DNA from: Bathymodiolus brooksi
Lineage: Eukaryota; Mollusca; Bivalvia; Mytilida; Modiolidae
Length of the DNA: 64,000 nt
Direction: 5' to 3'
Assembly (NCBI GenBank): GCA_963680875.1
Contig: OY804589.1
Coordinates: 26,028,353 to 26,092,352 of the forward strand
The notes under the pieces are model-generated. The model ran no database searches. It saw only the letters and a program-made list of their open reading frames with translations, and had not been told where the DNA came from. The position numbers and the translations under genes were made by a program. Shown here piece after piece: positions 23,657-36,700 of the stretch; position 1 is the stretch's first letter, and every line of letters starts with the position of its first letter.

Positions 23657-24079
23657 GTAAATTTGATGAATCGTTCTTCTTTTCAAAGGATGTAAAAACT
23701 AAAAATAAATAATAAAAATAATGGAAGAAATGTACATACCCTACGTTTTTTGTTGATATTGACATGTTTTATATGTCTGCACACCACTTCCTGTACCAGG
23801 TATAGAGCCTTTGGAGGGCTAGCCACTTGGAATGCAAAAATTGGGGCGTATCTGCACAGGCACTTGTTTCATTCAAAAAATATATGCCCCCTCCTCTTCC
23901 TTACTTCAAGGTAAACATCTGCCCTTTACCCTTTCCCCACTTCGCCTCAATATTTTTCACTTGTTTGTGATCCTTTCGCTGACCCAATTATATCGTTACA
24001 CTCCCGAGATATTTCTCTTTTCGACTGCCACATTTAAATATAAATACCGGGCCCTCCTCAAATGAATTGGACAAGATTA
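23657..24079. other. intergenic, nothing recognised
   Basis: Only A/T-rich and C/T-rich unique-looking sequence is seen between the foldback element and the next MITE. Confidence 0.4.
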
Positions 24080-24405
24080 TTCAGCGAAAGTCGCATTTTC
24101 TATTTTTCAGTCACTGAAACGGATACAACCACTTCCGGATTGCACTGGATTTTTCATATGCATTCGGAATTCTCTAGACCGGCCATGTGTAACAATGCCA
24201 TCATGATCATCTCCTCTCAAATGTAAAGTAAGCCTTTAAGATACAGATAATTGTTCCAATGCAGATTATAAAAATATACTCCAAATTACTGACATTTGAT
24301 TTTTAAAACACCTTTTTTTTTAGTTTCTAAAGCAATTTAGAACGGACCGGAAGTGACCGTATCCGTTTCAGTGACTGAAAAATAGAAAATGTGACTTTCG
24401 CTGAA
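24080..24405. mobile_element. 326-bp MITE, TA-flanked
   Basis: Inverted repeats of about 58 bp start TTCAGCGAAAGTC(G/A)CATTTT and continue CTATTTTTCAGTCACTGAAA and CGGATAC. TA lies at both outer borders. The centre is non-coding. Confidence 0.75.
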
Positions 24406-24606
24406 TATTCTTGCTATGAATACGTTGAAGATAATGTTGGTGACGGATACAATATTTGGTAGATGGGAGCTTGCTGTAATAGACTATGTTTACATTAGAA
24501 ACGAAAGCGGAAGCAATATTGATGTGCAGATTTGCAATACTTACAAACATGTATATAATATATATATATATCAATATATTTATTTGTTAAGACCTAGTTA
24601 TACATA

Positions 24607-27600
24607 CAGTGCAGCTCAAACGGAAAACGCAAAGTCCATGTCTTATCAAGGATTATCTCAACGTGGAATTAACGAGAAGTCCGTGTGTATACGTGGACGG
24701 TCCACGAAACAACATGGACATGACGGACAGAACGCGATGTCTTCACGAGTCCATCACGGATTGTAATTATTGAAATGTTCATTCATAATGAATACTACAC
24801 GTGATTGTATCTGCAATCGTTTATTCTTTGTCATCACAATGCTTCGTAATCTTGATATGCACATTGAAATTTATTTGTGCAGTTGATCATTTGATACCAC
24901 TTTTTTCAGAGATGGCATACATTTTATTTATAGGATATAGGAGCACGCATCTTGTTTTGCATATTATGTAAACCCAACATTTCGATTGGTTTACATAGGT
25001 GTTATTTTTTCTCTCATGAGTTGATAATCACCTGTATTTTTGTTTATCTATGTACGGGTGTGTCTATTTTTATGTAGTGCACACATTGAACTCGGTCACT
25101 AAAAGGTCAAATACACAGTTACCTGAGGCTGAGGAATTGATTTAAAAACAAACCGAGAAGCCAAAGGATTGAAAAGAAAAAAAAATTGATGTAAATTTTT
25201 ATCTAAACGTGCTTTTTCGTTTTCTTATTTGTATGTCGTTAATCACCTTGCAAGCCACGTGTCGTTTTACCTTTAACAAAAGTGGATACATATTTCCCTA
25301 TGTATACAGTGTGTATTACACACAGTTATCACGTGAATGAGAATCTAGAAAGGTTTCCACCTGTTGGTAATATATTATCGATCAAAGCGTGCTTTTGGGG
25401 ATCTTGAAACTTTTATAACAGGTGAACTTTAGTCACATGCCGAGTTGACAGTAATTGAACATCCGATGGCTTGGGGCTCGGCTTGGGTGATATAAAGGTT
25501 AATGAAATTTCAAAGTGTATAAAATAAATTGGTAAACAAAAATATTTTAAACATAACTTTATTTCATTACCTGATTCCATACGACAAGGAATGTAAGGTA
25601 GTTGAAAATATTGTAGTTTCTCATCTGCATCTAGCCTCTTTAAAAATAAGATGAAATAAAAATCGGGCATTTATTAACAGTTTTTATATAATTAGATCGA
25701 TGAGAAACCAATCTAATTAAAATTAGCTCTACGCACTTGCTCCCCCCCCTTTTGTTTTGTCGCTGCGTGTACTTACAATTTATTTGATATTTTATGCAAT
25801 CACCTTATGTTTTATTATGTTTATATTCCCCTTCGTGGGCCCTTTAATTTGGACCAATAAAATCTTGTATCTTGTACAGAATTTCTCTTCACAGTATGTG
25901 GCAGATCACCACCAAACACAAGGTACATTTGTAGTTCACTGACACTTTGTCATAGATAAACACTGATAGAGCAATAAAAACATTAAATTATACCCCAATA
26001 ATTACCCATGTCACTCTGGTTTACATAGGTGTTATTTTTCTCTCTCACGAGTTGATAATCACCTGTATTTTTATCCATGTACGGGTGTGTCTATTTTTAT
26101 ATAGTGCACACATTGAACACGGCCACTAAAAGGTCAAATACACAGTTACCTGAGGCTGATGGATTGACTTAAAAACAAACCGAGAAGGATTGTGATTCAA
26201 TCAATGATCGTATTTACGTCCTTGGTAGAATATTGCCATAAAAAAAAAACCAGCAATCTTTGTGTCTTTGAAATATATAATAGTATAAATGTACATGATT
26301 TATTTCTAAATCTTTGAGAATATACTACACATGTATAATAGTATAAATGTACACGCAGCATCTGAAAAAGAAATAGTAAGATGTGTTAGCTGAGAGTAAT
26401 AATAAATGTTATCTGTCATAAGTCTGTTTATGACAATCAGTTCATGATGATTATTTTCCTCCACACTCGCTAAGGAAGGAACCAACCATTTAACTAACTT
26501 TTGTATGTTTTTTCCTCCCAAGCCATTTTTCTTCATGAAAAACAAATTAGATTTCTTTTCTTAACATGAACGTGGGTACTTTTATAATACTATGAAAGGG
26601 GTACCGGTATGAAAGTACTTTTCTTCGTTGGTATCAATTTTCGTGGTTTTGTTAAAAATTACAAGTTCGTGGATTCCTAAATTCGTGGATTTTGTGTTTG
26701 TACCAAAATAAAATTTGTTGATTTTATATTTTCAACATAACACGTTTCACTGGGTTTCAAAACTTCATGAAAACTTCAATACATTAAGACGTAGAATTAT
26801 GTAATTGGAAGTGGAATGTGGATATTAACGTGTTAATTTTCTCATTTTTTTACATAGAATCATGGAACAAAATCTGCTTTTGAATTTCATAATTATAGAT
26901 CAGTATTATTTTATCGAATTTGAAAATAAAATAAAAAAGCATCTGAAATTACTTTACGAACACGTACATTAGTAATTTCCATAAATATATATTGTTTTAC
27001 AAATATTTAATCTCCATTTTATTTTCAATTTTTGTTTTTCACAACTAAAAAAAGAACAATAAAGTTTGTTTTTTCTCATTATTTTGATTCCAATGACAGA
27101 TTGTACTTCAACATGTTCGATCTTTCATTACCCAAGTCTCGGATTGAAACCACTCATAATTGTCTCACAAAATTGATCCCGACCCCGGGACAAATGTACA
27201 GTTAACTTATACTATTGAAGGGTGATATATTTTAAAAGAGAAATGTTTATACAGCACTTAAAAGTATGTAACGGTAAGTGTATGGGTTGGAAGTAATTTT
27301 TTTACCGGAAGTTGTTAAAATCTTTTCACAGATAAATATTTCTGTCGTTTTTACACATGCATTCAAAATCAAATCATTCACAAACATTTGCATGTGGATT
27401 ATAACCCATTAAAAGGTATGCTCATCATTAAATTGCTTTTCTACACTTCAAACAGGTGTGTGTTTTTAGTGTTGATTAACAGGCGAGGATAATCTCCACG
27501 TGGTATTATCAAATAAGACAACACCGCACTTGAAATTAATGACAGGATATGACCTTTCTTTACGACCTTATCACTTCAAAGATAAGCATAATTTCTTATC

Positions 27601-27861
27601 AGATCCCACATGCAATAAAAATGACCACATTTGCATTTATTTTTAAGGCAAACTTTATACGACCGAGATACTTTGTACACGTAGGTTTATAAAGTACATT
27701 TGCTCATTGATCCGCGATCAACGTGATTCCGCGATGGTGATGAAAATGATAGAATTTGTCCACGATCATGGTCCGCATTGAATCATCGCGACGGTCCGCG
27801 AACTGTCAATTTTGTCCTTGAAAGGATCGCGGATTTTGCGTTTTCCGTTTGGACTATAGGG
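24607..27861. mobile_element. TA-flanked DNA transposon, copy B (complete)
   Basis: The left end reads CAGTGCAGCTCAAACGG and continues AAAACGCAAAG. The right end in reverse reads CCCTATAGTCCAAACGG and AAAACGCAAAA. Both are bordered by TA (24605-24606 and 27862-27863). Beyond the first 30 bp the subterminal 150 bp at both ends stay loosely similar (repeated GGAC, CCGCGA and GTCC motifs). It contains the 3' end of an old LINE (ggaccaataaaatcttgtat) near 25850 and has a private segment near 26570-26990 absent from copies A and C. No transposase is visible. Confidence 0.8.
25413..25670 (-). CDS. conserved 85-codon ORF inside transposon copy B
   Basis: It corresponds to the frame at 241-498 with a few changes (MPDFYF, EKLQYF). 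The function is unknown, and coding status is uncertain. Confidence 0.25.
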   Translation of the reverse strand: MPDFYFILFLKRLDADEKLQYFQLPYIPCRMESGNEIKLCLKYFCLPIYFIHFEISLTFISPKPSPKPSDVQLLSTRHVTKVHLL

Positions 27862-27863
27862 TA

Positions 27864-28386
27864 TGTTTTAAAGAATATTTTAGTTTTAGAACATTTCCCA
27901 AAGTAGATGATATTAGCATTTTTTGTTTGTTTTATTAAACACGCGATTGTTTTAAGATGTTGATATAACAATTATTTCTGTGCTTGTTTTAAGAACTATA
28001 TTGTTGACTTTATTCAAGAAATAATTTATAGAAGCCATAATTTGCTTTGTCAGTATTAACATGGGTTGGTAGGATAAAATTTTCTCATAGCCTGATCACT
28101 TTGCCTCCAGGTCTCGAAACCGCATCGCAGGGGTTAAAAAATCTGCTGGTCTGAGGTCTGGGACCGGCGATTTGTGGGTTCGAACATAACATTTTCTAAT
28201 CCTGTAAAGACTAACGGACCAGTTGAAACTGTCCAATTATGGACTTGAATTATATGGGAGGTTAAAAGTCTTAGTGGCAGATGTTGCTGCATAATTTTAA
28301 TCCAACATTGATTGCCTCTTTTAATATTCTTAACATTGGATTACGTAATCTGAAATAATTAAATGGAATGGTTGTAATAGAATAGC
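27864..28386. other. intergenic, nothing recognised
   Basis: No exon or repeat family was identified. Confidence 0.35.
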
Positions 28387-28390
28387 TTAA

Positions 28391-29341
28391 AGGAAAACTC
28401 CAGTCAGTTGAACAATTGTTATAATTCAATACATTGTAACTTTTTATTTGTAAATAACTAATTATTAATCAAAATACACGTTTATTAACATTAATATACC
28501 CAATTAGAAATATGGATATTTGGAATTTCCTGTCGTAGTGTAAGCGGCCATGACACCTCTTCATGTGACGTCACGGGGACGGTTCATGTTAGTTGAAAAA
28601 TAACATGTATCTGACTCTTCCCAACATTGTGCCTGTTTGGTTATGTTTTAATATCAGATCAACTGCAATACAATGTTTACAATTGTATATCGTTCTAATT
28701 TTTTTCTTAATATACCCATCCCATGTTACATTTTCATAAAAAAAGAGTTTATTTGTATTGGGGGGGGGGGGGGGGGGTGGGTATCTACGTATAATTTCAT
28801 GTTTCACGTGATTGGCCATAGGTTAAATAACTGTCAGTTTTAGCTCGTTTTATGCGTACACATGCATTTTTTCTTTTTTGTCCCCAATGCTGTAATACTT
28901 TTCCGTGTTTTTCGTGGTCACTAGTCGATGTGTTGACAAGGGTAGTCCTGATCGGTTGTTGCGAAAAAAAAATCTTCTCACACTTTCCCTTTTCGTTAGT
29001 GCAATAAAATGCTTGACATGAAGTCATAATGATTTTGTAAATATCAAAAGATAAATATACGACGTTATTTTACGATTTACATAATTTTTAATGATAAAAT
29101 TGCAACTGATCAATGCTGATATAATATACGATACCGCTATTGTGACGTCACGGCTCTTTCGGAAGAGCTTTAATTGCAGGTATAATCCGAGAATGCGATC
29201 CCCATTATTTGGTGCTACAGGCAACTTCAATCACCAAATTCTACCTTACGGTATACTATTTTTAACATTCATTAACACAAATGTCTTATTTACTGTCATT
29301 TAAATTTTCACGCTAACTTGTTAAGACCATGGCGTTTTCCT
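28391..29341. mobile_element. 951-bp TTAA-flanked element
   Basis: The ends read AGGAAAACTCCAGTC and, in reverse, AGGAAAACGCCATGG. TTAA lies on both sides (28387-28390 and 29342-29345). A TTAA target with AGGAAAAC-type termini fits Kolobok or piggyBac-like MITEs. It contains a G run near 28759-28777 and CRE-like gacgtcac motifs. No transposase is seen. Confidence 0.7.
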
Positions 29342-29642
29342 TTAAGGTCAGTTTTGCACTTTACGGAAATGGTAATTCTTTCGATAATACTTAAGCGTAT
29401 TAGTGAAGCAGTTCAAACATAAACATGACCCGAGTCATTGACCATTTTTTTGTTAGGTTAACGGAGCGGCTCGTGATACTGACAACAATAAATTGCTTAA
29501 TGCAAAAACACCACAACTAACAATAGATCAAAGATACAATAGGCTTAAACGGAAGAGAACATTTCAAACATCGTGAAAGGAAAAAAATCCTTGGGTTGAG
29601 GCAAGTGGTTGGCTGATATTATCAGTGATAACCCTGGTGATC

Positions 29643-29798
29643 TAATCTCGTTGAAATTAGACTTCCGAAGACATTGTCTGCTCTGAATCTCCAGAGATTA
29701 TACTTCCGAAGAAATTTTCTGGTTTGTATCCCCAGAGATTATACTTCCGAAGACATTTTCTGCTCTGTATCGTTGGAAGTCTAATCTCAACGAGATTA
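29643..29798. mobile_element. 156-bp relative of the 21463 foldback family
   Basis: The ends TAATCTCGTTGAAATTAG and CTAATCTCAACGAGATTA match the palindromic termini at 21463-23656, followed by the shared CTTCCGAAGACATT-type motif, which repeats inside. The flanks ctggtgatc and ccggtgatc form a 9-bp duplication with one mismatch. Confidence 0.7.
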
Positions 29799-30214
29799 CC
29801 GGTGATCATGCTAATTAGAATTTTGAAGTAAATATGTGGGGTAAATACTGATACTGTAGAATATATCCAGAATTTGCCAAAAAAAGCAAAAAAAAACAAC
29901 AACAGTGCTTTATTTAAAGGTACAACCAATATACGAAAATTGTCTTTGATAGCCCAAGACCAAATGAAAAGCATGTTTTATAAAATTAAGTGTACAGCAG
30001 CATCTGATCAGGTATTAAATTGCCAACCTAAGCTTTTATAGTCATTTTAAATAATATATGTCACTCAGTTACTAGTAAGTTAATTTTGTGTCCAACAAAT
30101 TTTATTTCCTTCATTCCGATATTCAGGACCAGTAGGAATGTTTTCAGGACCAGTAGATTCCTGGTGCTCACTGGTCCTGGACTAGTGAACTTTTGGAAAA
30201 AAAGTTAACCCCTG

Positions 30215-30563
30215 TGCATCGATGGTGTGATGGTTAGCGTGCTTGCCTGGAGTGCAGTAGATCATTGGTTCGAGTCCCTATCTGGTCAAACCAAAGACTA
30301 TTTAATTGGTATTTGTTGCTTCTCAGCTAAGCACACAGTATAAGGAGTACTGGTTGACTCAGAATCAGGATAATGTGTTCGACATGTCTATCTGTGGACT
30401 GTTGTTTCAGTGAACTAGCACTATAAAAATCCAACTAAACGTGTTAGTCTAGTACAAAGTGGACCTTATCATCATCTCAATGAATATTTATTTGTTCTCG
30501 CCATGATATAGCTGAGAAATAGCTGAGTTAGCATTAAACAGCCATCACTCGCTCACTCACTTA
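30215..30563 (+). repeat. SINE family 1 copy
   Basis: It has the head gcatcgatggtgtgatggtt with B box ggttcgagtccc, the body cttctcagctaagcacacag, and the tail ending catcactcgctcactca. It lies directly upstream of the first recognised NBEAL exon. Confidence 0.7.
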
Positions 30564-30662
30564 CTCCAGGTCTCTGCAATGATACCCTCAAGAAAAAATA
30601 ATTGTATTATGTCTAATTCCGTTTTATAACAAAATTTAATACTTTTATCATTGATATTGTAG

Positions 30663-30754
30663 AATGAACGAGAGAAGTTGTTGGAATTTGTAAATTGTTT
30701 CAAAGACACATACAGTCATCTGGTGGATTTAGAATTAACACATCTTAATGAGGG
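30663..30754 (+). CDS. NBEAL1: NBEAL exon (first recognised)
   Basis: The acceptor is gatattgtag|AATGAACG and the donor AATGAGGG|gtagtt. It encodes [20 protein letters not shown] then [10 protein letters not shown], which corresponds to the conserved segment near residue 20-50 of NBEAL proteins. Two bases carry over to the next exon. Confidence 0.75.
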
Positions 30755-33700
30755 GTAGTTGTTCATATATAGAAGGGACCATCTTGGTCGTGATCGTATG
30801 GTAGTTGGATTTACAACTACCAATGCAATCTGCCTATCAACATAAAGCCTAAGGTTGTTTGGTTTGAGTTCCGCTCATGGATAGCTGTACTAGATAGAAC
30901 ATTAAGTGATTAAGTTTGTCTAAACTCTTGCGGCAGATCAGTAGTTTTCTTCCGTGTACTCCGGTTTACTCCACCAATAAAGCTGACCGCCACGATATAA
31001 CTTAAGTACTGTTGAAAGTGGAGTTAAACCTCCTAACCCCCTATATTATAGAATAGATTACCGTAAATATAGATGGTTGATGTTACATTTCAGAGGTCGT
31101 GGTAGATATTTTTACCTGCATAAAAACTCCCACATCAATATTTTTTTTGCCTACACTGAAAAACACAAAGACGATATTTTGCTACTTGCTCTTTTGTTCA
31201 ACTGAATAATTGTGACTTAGTCTCACACTTATGTACGCATCATACCAACTGTGCAAAGGTAGAGCATAATACAGGAGTACAGTATGACAATTTATCTGGT
31301 ATTCCATTTTGCTAAAACATCTTTTAAATTCAGGTGTTTATTTATTTGTTTACCTGTAACTGATTACTAAATGTGTCTTTCTCTTCAATGTTTATTATAT
31401 AATTAAAATTTGTGCAGGTTATTATGGGAAAGCATAATCACTATAACTGAAGAAATTTAACAGGAAAATGAACCACATCGGTGGTGTAAATGTCAACATG
31501 CTCATCTCGAAAGCTGTAAATTATGAGTTTGAACTTTGGTGGGGTCAAACCAAAGACTATTGAAATGGTATTTGTTGCTTCTTGATCTTCACTAAACACA
31601 CAGAGTTAAAGAGTAAGAGCAAAGACGGGTTGGCTTAGAATCAGGATAATGTGTTTTGAGTGGAGCAACATGTCTACCCACAGACTGTTTCAGTGAGCTA
31701 GCATTATACACATCTAACTAAGCAGGTTGGTCTAGCACAAAGCGAACCTCATCATCTCATCGTAATGATATGACTAAAAATTGTTTACCTGGCATAAAAC
31801 AAGAATCACCCACTCACTTAATATGGAAATGTACATCTGGTGTATTAAGTCAATATTGCTTCCTTTGATATTTTTTTGTATTCAGATAATTCTTTTTAGA
31901 TTTATTGAAAAAATGATTTTCAAAAATGTAGCAAGTTTTATCTGCAATAAAAATTAAATATTTACTTATAGATATTCAGAGGAAGGTCCACACTTCACTG
32001 TACTACCTGATGGTGTTTTACAAGTATTCAGTACTCAATTGTCTCAGTGTAGCGACAGCATTATCCAGTCATATGACCAGAATACGCTTAATTTCTCTAG
32101 TGGAATATTGGAATGCCTCATTATTATAAGCAGGTAAATTTAATTTTGGAATGGCTCATTATTATAAGCAGGTGAAGTTAAATTTGGAATTTCTTGTAAT
32201 AAGCAGGTAGGCTAAATTTGGAAAGTCCAATTATAAACAGTTGAAGTTAAATTTGGAATGTTTCATTATTATAAGCAAGTGACATTAAATTTGGAATGTT
32301 TCATTATTATAAGCAGGTAACATTAAATTTGGAATGTATCATTATTATAAACAGAGGAAGTTTTAAATATGCGAAGATATCCTCTAATGTGTATGCAGAT
32401 ACAGGCTTGGGACAGGCACAAAAAACAAGCATAAATATTTTTTTGGAGTCCTTGTGCACACAAGGTTAAGAGAATTACTGGAGGCATGTGACATAATTAG
32501 AGCATCATAGACATATTATATCTGCCATGCACCAAAACTTAATATAATGTCCAATCAGTCGTGTGTTCAATTATTTTTCAACCATTTATATTATTTTGGT
32601 ATATAGTATCCACTGCCTTGTTTCTGTAATGGCCAATTGGTGTGAATGTTCTATGGTTTTGTAACTTTTGAATATTCTGAAATTATTTTTTATTATTTTT
32701 TTCAGAAATTATGACAATGTCCCATTGGTAGCCTCATGTGAATTTGTGAAATACATTGTCTCTATAGGCAGTACAGTCATTTCAAAGGTAAGTAGATATA
32801 TATTAATAAAAAATTTTTTTTATCAGATATAATTGCTGCTAAGGCAAGGTGTACTTGATTCAACATTATGTGATAAAGTTTGTCAGTGACTTGCGACAGG
32901 TCGGTGGTTTTCTCAGGGTTCTACGGTTTCCTACACCAATAAAACTGACCGCCACAATATAACTGAAATATTGTTGAAAGTGGCGTTAAACACCATAACC
33001 CCCTAACCCACATGAAGAATTAGTAAATGTTTTATGACATTACTGTTACCGACGGTTACGAGTGTGTTACTTGATAATGTTGGGAGTTTAAAAAGAGTTT
33101 GAAAAACACCAAAGGGGTAATCAGAATCCGTATATCGAAGAAGAGCAGACAATACAATGGCCAAAAGAAAAAAAATACAAAAGGACAAACAACGTTCTAC
33201 AAAACATACATATAAAACTAAAGATCGAGTAACACGAACCCCACTAAAAACCGGGGGTGAATTCAGGTGCCCCCAGAAGGGTAAGCAGTTCATGTTAAAC
33301 CGGTTAATGTAATCCCAACCTTCCCCTCTTGATAATTACAATAATACAGACATAAAGAAATAATTTAAAAAAAACTCAATAGATTCACTCCCACTCAAAA
33401 AGACCACACACTCGCACAAAAATTAGTGTTGGCATAAACAACATTACACCTAGTAATTTATTACACAGTCTTCACGCTAACCCACTTGCCCGGGACAAGT
33501 GAAACTGGATTCGGTTAATTGAAAATTATGAAAGAATTTGTTTGAATAAATAGATTTTTTTTCTGAATTTGGCTTTCGGGTAAGTAGGTGAAAAAAATGA
33601 AGGCAAAGACTGATTACAGTGTTGATAAACAATACAATGCCAATTGTCGTATCCACGCTCATTTAGTGGAGCAGAAATAAGAAAATGTTATTGTTGAATT

Positions 33701-36700
33701 ATTAAACTTTTCAGATTACACAGACAGAGGTATCATCAGATAGTGCTGACATTTGTTATTTTATCAAGCTTGTCATTCATTTCTTTGAATGTCTATATGA
33801 TCCTTATTTTCTATGGAGGAAGAGGATAAGAGGGTACGTGTAGTTTTTATGGATTTATTATTAGTAACAAAGGATATACAGTCAAACTTCACTCGGTCGA
33901 ACACTATGGATGGCTCGAACTGATTTGGAAGTCCCGTCAATTTTCATTATATTTCTAAGTAAAAAAAACTCCTTTCGCTCGAACACCGATACCTCGAACA
34001 GTCGAACTCAATAAATGGTCCCGTCAATAATAAAATCACAAGTTTTACCATGCCAAGCTCGCACATCGTGACAGGTGTATGTTACGGTTAAATGTGTTTC
34101 CAGCAAGGTGTGATGAATGTCAGGTTACCGACAGATAATTGTTTACTTAACAATTACAGATAGAGGGATAAACTTTTAATTACGATTAATAACGATTAAT
34201 AACGATTATTGAACTCGAGACTCGTGTCGCTGATGGTACCAAGCCGAGCCTACACTCGACAATAATTAAAAAATCAAATGTTTACAATCGTAATAAAGTT
34301 TATTTAAAAAAATACTTAAAATTGTTATTACATGAGTTAATATTTTGAGAGTTTTTTTTATATTATTTTTTTATTTTTATAGTTGCTGGAATCAAATAAT
34401 ATCAATATGCGTGATCTCAAGGTTCATCTAAATACCAAAAAATAGAAATGTACTAGTAGTGAAATTCTGATTAACCTGAGATTTTATGTTTATATAACAC
34501 CACAAGAAACAAATATAATTTCTTCAAATTCAAAATTCAAAAAGAGAAGAAAATGATCATTAGCTAAAATTTGGAAATTGAACATCAAAAATATATATCT
34601 GAATTATCAAACATTATACCGACCTCGTATTTCCTGTATATAAAATAGATCGTGAACAAACGTTTCTAAAGATAGCTCGAACACATTTTGACAGTCCCTT
34701 CGAGTTCGAGGCAGCGAAGTTTTGCTGTAGATGTAAATGAACATGAGAGACTATCCAACAGCAGACATAGACAAGAATTAAAGGAAAGGAAGGGCAAATT
34801 TTTGTATTATGAATAGAAAGTTTGAATAGTGATGATCAACAATTCCACCAATATCAACAAAATGAGCAATCTTAACTGAACTCACTGAACACAAAAAAGA
34901 TGAACAATGGCATGTTTACTGAAAACATAAACACTAGTATATATATCTGAAATTTAAATGTCTATTCAGATGACTTGTAAGTTGTCAATACATTTTTTGA
35001 ATTTTTTTTTTTTTAAATCCAGTTGGTCCTTTTAACAACTGTCACTTACTGTAGATTTGATGAAGCAATTTTAGTGAAAAAATATGTAAGAACAATAGCA
35101 ATAAAACAACATTTCTTTCAGATTTCATTACAAGTTCAATATTTTCCCGAAGAACTAGACCCCATCCAATCTGACAGCTTCAAGTGTTAAAATGGCCAAT
35201 TAAAATTTCAGAAGCTTAAAAAATATGAGATGATAAATTTATTTTGGTAACTTTTACGTATACAGCAGATCTGAATTTTTGTGTTTGTAATAATAAAGAA
35301 ACAGTTATATTATTAAGATCAATTACCTGCTATCAAAGTTTTAAGGAAATCCCTGCAAGTTAAATTTTGATGTCAGTGATGAAATAAATTGTCACTTTAG
35401 ACTAAAAACCTATAAGTTTTCAGAAATTACTTTTAAATAGAATTAATGCTGCAGAAAAATGCTAAAATACAAGTCCCAAAATAAAATGAAAAACAAAAAT
35501 ACCACGCTGTTGGAACAGTTCCAAAATCTATTAATAGGAAAATCATAGACAGAGGCAAAATCAATACCCTTAGCACACATATACATGTTTATTGGTAATT
35601 TGTTACAGTTTCCTTTGATCTTTACTACCCGATAAATTTAGTAGCAACGTTCAGTTGACCACCGACTCATGATACTAGAAATTATCAGCTGTTGGTCATT
35701 TGTCATGCACGGTCTAACGTGACGTCACTAAACCTTTCATTCAAATAAAAGGTCAAAACACAACAAAAAAATCACAAAGCTGTGTTAAAATTGTGAAATT
35801 ACTGATAAAAAAATTATTAGTATTTTTTTTCGCAAGACAAGGATTATCAGGTCGATATCAGATGAGCTCATCTGATATCGACCTGATAATCCTTGTCTTG
35901 CGAAAAAAAATACTAATAATTAATATACATGACTGCTCACTTTTCTGGCTTGGTACTGGCACTTAAATATAAAGTAGTGGGATTAAACTAGTTTTATGGG
36001 CCAAATCCCCCCCTTCTTAGTGAAATGATGTGGTCATGCAAGTTTTTCTACATGTGACTGAGCAACATGGCGACCTTCACATATAACTGGGTGAATAGCA
36101 TTGTTGTAATGAAGGCCGAGTCCTAATCTTGAAATTTATACATAATATATTTAATCTTGGTGACACAGAAGTTTTCATATGTATGATTTTAGCTCTTTAA
36201 AATAAACATCATTGTTATAAAGAATGCTGGTTCTTAATGGTTGGTTGGTTGGTTATGGTATTTAACACCACTTTCAACAATATTTCAGTTTATTGGTGGA
36301 GGAAACCGGAGAAAACCACCGACCTGTCGCAAGTCACTGACAAAGTTTATCACATAATGTTGAGTATACCTCGCCATGAATGGGGTTCAAACTCACAACT
36401 TTAGTGGTAATATGCAATGATTGCACAGGTAGTTGTAAATCCAACTACCATACGATCACGACCATGACGGCTGTTCTGGTCATGAATATTGTTGAAATAC
36501 TACTCACTGGATGTTTGGCATCAATCAATCAATCGATTGAGACTACGACGGCCCCTGCTGACTCCTAATCTTGGAGACACAGACGTTTTCATATGTATAA
36601 TTTTACCTCTATAAAAGAAACAGCATTGTATGAAAAATGCTAAGTCTTAATCTTGGTGACACAGACGTTTTCATATGTATAATTTTACCTCTATGAAAAA

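Larger units (their letters stand above)
30755..31971. other. NBEAL intron with two SINEs
   Basis: It contains a family-2 SINE (30782-31047) and a family-1 SINE (31473-31819). The remainder is A/T-rich without a recognised feature. Confidence 0.6.

Noticed and set aside
29331..29350. ATGGCGTTTTCCTTTAAG followed by gtcagt, a possible first NBEAL exon
   Set aside because: It is the terminal inverted repeat of the TTAA-flanked element at 28391-29341, and MAFSFK does not resemble the N terminus of NBEAL proteins.
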